Made by a program: the position numbers and the translations under genes
Part shown: one piece after another, positions 38,155 to 41,286 of the stretch
Position numbering within the stretch: position 1 is the first letter of the stretch
Layout of the letters: each line of letters starts with the position of its first letter
The notes under the pieces: generated by a model
Seen by the model: only the letters and a program-made list of their open reading frames with translations
Told to the model about the DNA's origin: nothing
Database searches by the model: none
Assembly (NCBI GenBank): GCA_028821995.1
Contig: JAPKEQ010000004.1
Span: 1-41,286 of the forward strand
DNA: 41,286 bases
Source: Alphaproteobacteria bacterium
Lineage (GTDB): Bacteria; Pseudomonadota; Alphaproteobacteria; UBA2136; JAPKEQ01
Reading direction: 5' to 3'

Positions 38155-38673
38155 TTATGGAGTTTCGGAGTTTGAGGCTATGTCTTCCTCTTCCTCCTGT
38201 TTTTTGCGGGTTTGCTTGAAGCCTTGAACGGCAAAGTACAGCACCAAAAGAATGGTGGTTGCAAACCATAGGGTCATGGGGAGAGCGAGCGCAACGCAAA
38301 GCACTTTTATGATAAAGAGCGATGTGTTTTGGAGGATGCCAAGCTTTGCGATAAGTGGAAATTTTTCCAAAAAACGCAAAATAGTAACGCTGTAGCGCGC
38401 CATAATACCGTGAATCATCAGCGTGTTGAAGCTGAGGATAAGCGGCAGTTGCAAGAAGCCTAATAGGTAAACTTCTGGAAACAAGGCATCTGTGATAGCG
38501 ACAAAGACCACAACCACAGTGAAGATCACCAAGATAATGCGGCCGCGATGCTTGAATCTGTTGTAGGCGATTGTGTACGCCATGCAGACTCCCATGAACC
38601 CAACAATATTGAGAATGGCAGAGAGGGGAAGGTGTGTTACCCATTGCCAATTTTGTTGGATGAAATCCCACAT
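38155..38673 (-). CDS. Hypothetical membrane protein with acidic tail
   Basis: The 172-residue protein has four hydrophobic segments (19-36, 45-62, 70-90 and 115-150) and a short charged tail (KQEEEEDIASNSE). Trp-rich N-terminus (MWDFIQQNWQWV). GAGG precedes ATG with 6-nt spacing. It starts the 38673-37744 pair. No family recognised. All three genes 37744-39207 are small membrane proteins, an unusual run. Confidence 0.78.
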   Translation of the reverse strand: MWDFIQQNWQWVTHLPLSAILNIVGFMGVCMAYTIAYNRFKHRGRIILVIFTVVVVFVAITDALFPEVYLLGFLQLPLILSFNTLMIHGIMARYSVTILRFLEKFPLIAKLGILQNTSLFIIKVLCVALALPMTLWFATTILLVLYFAVQGFKQTRKKQEEEEDIASNSETP

Positions 38674-38763
38674 ATGGGGCCTCGTTGATAATAAAACAAA
38701 AAGGGTGAAGATTGAGTCTCTTCCTTACATATAGTCTGCAAGGAAGCGATGTCAAGGGGATAG

Positions 38764-39207
38764 CTACGCCATCATGCTTGGAGGCTCGTTTGATCCTATA
38801 AACAGGCGAATCAAAATTTCTGCCATAATGATGAGCCACGCAAACCTGAGCGGCCAGTAAAATACCAGTGCAAGCAGGCTCTCCAGAAGGCCTCTTTTGA
38901 AGGTTTTGGGGTGTGTCATCATGAATGTGAACTGCTCTACTGCGTTGATGCAGAGAAAGCTTGCTATGAGCAATCCAAGAGCTTGTTGGTACATATCTTG
39001 TGTTTGAAAGACAAGATATACAGATAAACCGATAACCAGCGCATTTTTGATGGCTATTTTCCATGCACCTTTGCGCATATCGCGAAAAGTTAGGACTGCG
39101 GTATATATATATCCGATGCTTGAGAGAAAAACCAAAAGCATGAGAGCTTCTGGTAGGAAAAGTGAAAATATCTCCAGCGCCGTGTAAATAAATAGAAGGA
39201 CCTGCAT
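38764..39207 (-). CDS. Hypothetical membrane protein
   Basis: The 147-residue protein has several membrane helices (2-20, 24-42, 52-75, 82-100 and 112-138) and ends SNEPPSMMA. Start 39207 follows GGGAG at 9 nt. An in-frame ATG two codons earlier overlaps the SD and is less likely. It has a promoter (TTGCAA/TATACT) directly upstream. Family unknown. Confidence 0.78.
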   Translation of the reverse strand: MQVLLFIYTALEIFSLFLPEALMLLVFLSSIGYIYTAVLTFRDMRKGAWKIAIKNALVIGLSVYLVFQTQDMYQQALGLLIASFLCINAVEQFTFMMTHPKTFKRGLLESLLALVFYWPLRFAWLIIMAEILIRLFIGSNEPPSMMA

Positions 39208-39255
39208 GGTCATCTCCCTTATAAACGGGGGAAAGATAGATAGGTATATTTGCGC

Positions 39256-39283
39256 AGTATACAATTTTGGGGCAAGATTGCAA
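39256..39283 (-). promoter_or_regulatory. Promoter of 38764-39207
   Basis: TTGCAA (39278-39283), 16-nt spacer, TATACT (39256-39261) on the minus strand. Confidence 0.55.
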
Positions 39284-39296
39284 GAACATACGTTTT

Positions 39297-39632
39297 TTAT
39301 TCCCCATTTTGCTCAAAATCTTGTAGGTGACACAAAACATGTGTGTAGGGAGAATCTTTGAAATTTTTAAGAGAGCAAGTTTCTAAAATATTAAGTTTTA
39401 CAGAGGATTCTGTGTTGCGAACACGGTAGGCTTTGCCTGTTTCCCTGTTAAACCACCAAGAGCTAAAAGGGTCGTTTGCGTCTCCAATATAAGTTAATCC
39501 TTCAAAAAAGGAGAGGGAAGATGCACACCAAGAGAAATCATCTCGTTGATTTATATATGTTTTCTCGTTCTCTTGTTTAATGGAGAGAGAAAAATCTTGC
39601 CTATTTACTAACATTTTCTGTATTCTATACAC
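39297..39632 (-). CDS. Small hypothetical protein, AT-rich
   Basis: The protein has up to 111 residues and no known domain; a stretch RDDFSWCASSLSFFEGLTYIGD and SSWWFNRETGKAYRVRN suggests a small beta-rich fold. ATG at about 39614 or GTG at 39632 is the start; neither has a clear SD. Base use is visibly more A/T-rich than in neighbours, so it may be a recent arrival. It is divergent from the XRE gene across the operator-like region. Confidence 0.5.
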   Translation of the reverse strand: MYRIQKMLVNRQDFSLSIKQENEKTYINQRDDFSWCASSLSFFEGLTYIGDANDPFSSWWFNRETGKAYRVRNTESSVKLNILETCSLKNFKDSPYTHVLCHLQDFEQNGE

Positions 39633-39688
39633 ATATTTTGTTGCTTTGCCCTTGTAAGAGCGACCAATAATAACAATATGTGTGTATA
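39626..39688. promoter_or_regulatory. Operator-like inverted repeats upstream of XRE repressor
   Basis: TATACACATATT (39626-39637) and AATATGTGTGTATA (39675-39688) are inverted copies, followed by another ATAATGTGTGC half-site. This lies between the divergent genes 39297-39632 and 39815-40264. Confidence 0.5.
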
Positions 39689-39814
39689 AAGCATTATAAT
39701 GTGTGCCTTTGCAACGGAAATATTTTTCGTTTATGGGGTTCTCATATGGAAATTGATTTACAACCTATTTAAAATCAATGGTTTGTGCTGAATTACAAGA
39801 TGGAATTTTTTATA

Positions 39815-40264
39815 ATGGAAACACCAAAATTAACGATTACAACGAGGCTTAAAGCGATAAGAACCTCCCTTGGGCTTACACAGGCCCAGCTTGCTGCGCG
39901 TCTTGGATATAGAAGCTACAGAAGCTGGCAAGAGTTTGAAAGTGGCAATCGTACCCCTACGTTTGATGTGCTAGAAGCTCTCTTTAATAACGGTTTTAGT
40001 ACGGATTGGATACTGAGCGGGCAGGGGCCAATGCTCAGTGCGGATAGAAAAGGTGATATTGATCGTAGCCTTCTTATTGAGTCCTTGAGAGATGTGAAAG
40101 AAGAAGCTGCCCGCCAAAAGGTTTCTCTCGCTCCAGAAAAAGAAGCTGATATTGTTGCGGAAATTTATATGGATGCCTTAGAAGAGCAAAGCGGTACTTT
40201 GGATGAATCCCCCCTTGAAGTGAACCACCAAAACGTGGTGCGTTTTGTGAGATTTAGTAAGTAA
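39815..40264 (+). CDS. XRE/CI-type HTH regulator
   Basis: The 149-residue protein has an N-terminal HTH_XRE domain: TTRLKAIRTSLGLTQAQLAARLGYRSYRSWQEFESG with a recognition helix near residues 34-44, then TPTFDVLEALFNNGFSTDWILSGQGPM, which is the standard ending of phage Cro/CI-type HTHs. A C-terminal acidic region follows but no LexA/CI-like peptidase domain, so autocleavage in SOS is not expected. Start 39815 (weak SD TGGA) begins the domain. It likely controls the divergent minus-strand block through the dyads at 39626-39688, as lysogeny regulator (inference). Confidence 0.82.
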   Translation: METPKLTITTRLKAIRTSLGLTQAQLAARLGYRSYRSWQEFESGNRTPTFDVLEALFNNGFSTDWILSGQGPMLSADRKGDIDRSLLIESLRDVKEEAARQKVSLAPEKEADIVAEIYMDALEEQSGTLDESPLEVNHQNVVRFVRFSK

Positions 40265-40283
40265 TTTTTATGCGATGATGCAT

Positions 40284-40314
40284 GCAAAAAGCCCCGCAAC
40301 TGCGGGGCTTTTAG
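40284..40314. terminator. Bidirectional terminator
   Basis: AAAAAGCCCCGC / GCGGGGCTTTT stem between XRE and 40323-40616. ATCGATT adjoins the minus-strand stop. Confidence 0.9.
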
Positions 40315-40322
40315 GAATCGAT

Positions 40323-40616
40323 TTAGCGAGCGGTTTTATAAAAGGCAGCAAAGGCTTGGTAGTCTTTGGCTTCTTTTATTTTTTTTCGCACAGTTACACT
40401 GAGATCGCGCTCATCTTTGAGCTTTTGAAACAAAGCATAACCACGCACAACAGAGCGCTGTCTGTTTGTGTTTAAAAAGTCAAACAAGGCCAGCATCTGC
40501 TGTCGCTCGCTCTCATTAAAATGCGGCGCTTTAGAGATATCCTCTTTAAAGCTTGCAATTTTGGCTGCGTATTTATCGCAGCGGGCACAGTTGTTAGGGT
40601 CGCAGCTGTCTCCCAT
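40323..40616 (-). CDS. Small hypothetical protein with Cys cluster
   Basis: The 97-residue protein has CDPNNCARCDKY at residues 5-16, three Cys in CxxxxCxxC spacing that might bind metal, then a basic helical region (FQKLKDERDLSVTVRKKIKEAKD). AGGAGG precedes ATG with 5-nt spacing. It follows 40645-41052 after 28 nt, as part of one operon. No family recognised. Confidence 0.78.
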   Translation of the reverse strand: MGDSCDPNNCARCDKYAAKIASFKEDISKAPHFNESERQQMLALFDFLNTNRQRSVVRGYALFQKLKDERDLSVTVRKKIKEAKDYQAFAAFYKTAR

Positions 40617-40644
40617 TGGAACCTCCTGTTAAAGGAAAAAAAAG

Positions 40645-41052
40645 TTATTGTGGTGGATGCCATGGATCATAAGATGGCACATGACGCACCAGTGGTTTAA
40701 GGAAATCTTTCAGCGCATCTAAAAAGCAGTAATCCTTGTGCAAAGCTTGCAGATAGGCACTTTTTTTAAGGCCTTTAGCACTGGATAGGGTTGCGTTTGC
40801 CTCATGGTTTAGACGAGACAGAACAAGGTCAATATGTGCGCCAGAAAAAAGGGTCTGAAACAGGGCTTCAGGTGTACCTTTCGCACGCTTGTAGTGATCA
40901 AGGGATACACCCAAAATGCGCACTAAAAGCGGATAAGATAAACCACTGTCAATTTTTTGAATTTGGTACGCCGCGTATGTTTCCTTGAATTTGAGAAGAG
41001 CACGAATGGCACCATCGCTTAGGCCAGCCGCGCTATGGGGCAGGTCTTTCAT
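40645..41052 (-). CDS. Hypothetical helical protein
   Basis: The 135-residue protein is predicted helical, with ILGVSLDHYKRAKGTPEALF resembling a short HTH-like stretch but without clear signature. C-terminal SYDPWHPP is extended. TGGAGG lies 9 nt upstream of ATG. It is first gene of the 41052-40323 operon. No known family. Confidence 0.76.
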   Translation of the reverse strand: MKDLPHSAAGLSDGAIRALLKFKETYAAYQIQKIDSGLSYPLLVRILGVSLDHYKRAKGTPEALFQTLFSGAHIDLVLSRLNHEANATLSSAKGLKKSAYLQALHKDYCFLDALKDFLKPLVRHVPSYDPWHPPQ

Positions 41053-41069
41053 GAGGGGAAACCTCCAGA

Positions 41070-41102
41070 GAAAAAGATAAGAAGCAGATTGATAATCTGC
41101 CT
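41070..41102 (-). terminator. Terminator of 41116-41280
   Basis: GCAGATT / AATCTGC stem with a 3-nt loop, then TTCTTATCTTTTT on the minus strand. Confidence 0.65.
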
Positions 41103-41115
41103 TTTATAATACCTG

Positions 41116-41280
41116 TTAAAGGTTAAGCAGTGCAAGTCCTAAAAGAAGAGTGATAAAAACAACAGGAATAACAATAAACCCAATGATGAGTTTTTTATCT
41201 TCGTGTTTAAAGTGTTTCCAAGTCAGGTCTTTTTTAAGCTCGTCGCTTTTTTTCTTATTATCCAACGCAGTATTCCTCAT
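41116..41280 (-). CDS. Small membrane protein (54 residues)
   Basis: The short frame MRNTALDNKKKSDEL, then a basic stretch and one membrane helix (LIIGFIVIPVVFITLLLG) ends in LLNL. The 5' end lies at the window edge, so the SD cannot be checked. The frame is followed by a hairpin with T-run, and its composition, Lys-rich N-terminus followed by a single helix, supports a real small membrane protein. It may start further upstream outside the window. Confidence 0.55.
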   Translation of the reverse strand: MRNTALDNKKKSDELKKDLTWKHFKHEDKKLIIGFIVIPVVFITLLLGLALLNL

Positions 41281-41286
41281 GTGTTT

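Noticed and set aside
37628-39340. Long open frame of about 570 codons on the minus strand
   Set aside because: It runs through three membrane-protein genes that have SDs, promoters and a terminator, and it reads Cys/His-rich with no domain. A frame shadow.

Overview
The window looks like a large temperate siphophage or prophage (or a gene-transfer-agent-like element grown by insertion), probably of an alphaproteobacterium. The host inference is soft. It rests on the match of the morphogenesis set to the HK97/GTA lineage: portal C-terminus, S78 prohead protease, HK97 capsid, gp6-like connector, SPP1-type head closure, DUF3168, TP901-1-like tail tube, GTA-type tail-assembly chaperones and a short tape measure. 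No rRNA, tRNA, integrase or terminase was found in the window.

The core genes keep their usual order but are scattered over 30 kb: portal end (3-101), protease and capsid (5569-7403), connector, head closure and an unknown gene (18123-20073), tail tube and DUF3168 on the opposite strand (23203-24068), two chaperones (27044-27572), tape measure and a distal tail protein (28601-29810). About 45 cargo genes of mostly unknown function fill the gaps on both strands. Most are single-gene units with a sigma70-like promoter (TTGACA, 17-18 nt, TATACA-like), a pyrimidine-rich leader, a strong Shine-Dalgarno (SD), the ORF, an [A/T]CGA motif at the stop codon, and a GC-rich hairpin terminator. They fit the definition of phage 'morons'.

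Region by region: 1-5.5 kb carries S49, ClpP and trypsin-like proteases plus secreted and hypothetical proteins. 7.7-15 kb is an array of small proteins, several of them divergent paralogues, with a second trypsin-like protease. 15-18 kb has a 637-residue HExxH protein and two helical proteins. 20-26.5 kb has membrane cargo (CDF-like, DUF805) around the inverted tail genes. 30-35.5 kb has membrane proteins, a paralogue pair and a complete asparagine synthetase. 36-39.6 kb is a minus-strand block with a DUF1376 replication-type protein, an overlapping gene and membrane proteins. It faces an XRE repressor (39815-40264) across a possible operator region.

The most unusual non-coding features are: (1) a family of at least six intergenic elements with compensatory stem changes, placed mainly at borders between core and cargo blocks; (2) the stop-TCGA-terminator signature shared by about 20 cargo genes and not seen on the core genes; (3) a perfect hairpin that buries the SD of the first cargo gene and overlaps a TATAAATA box.
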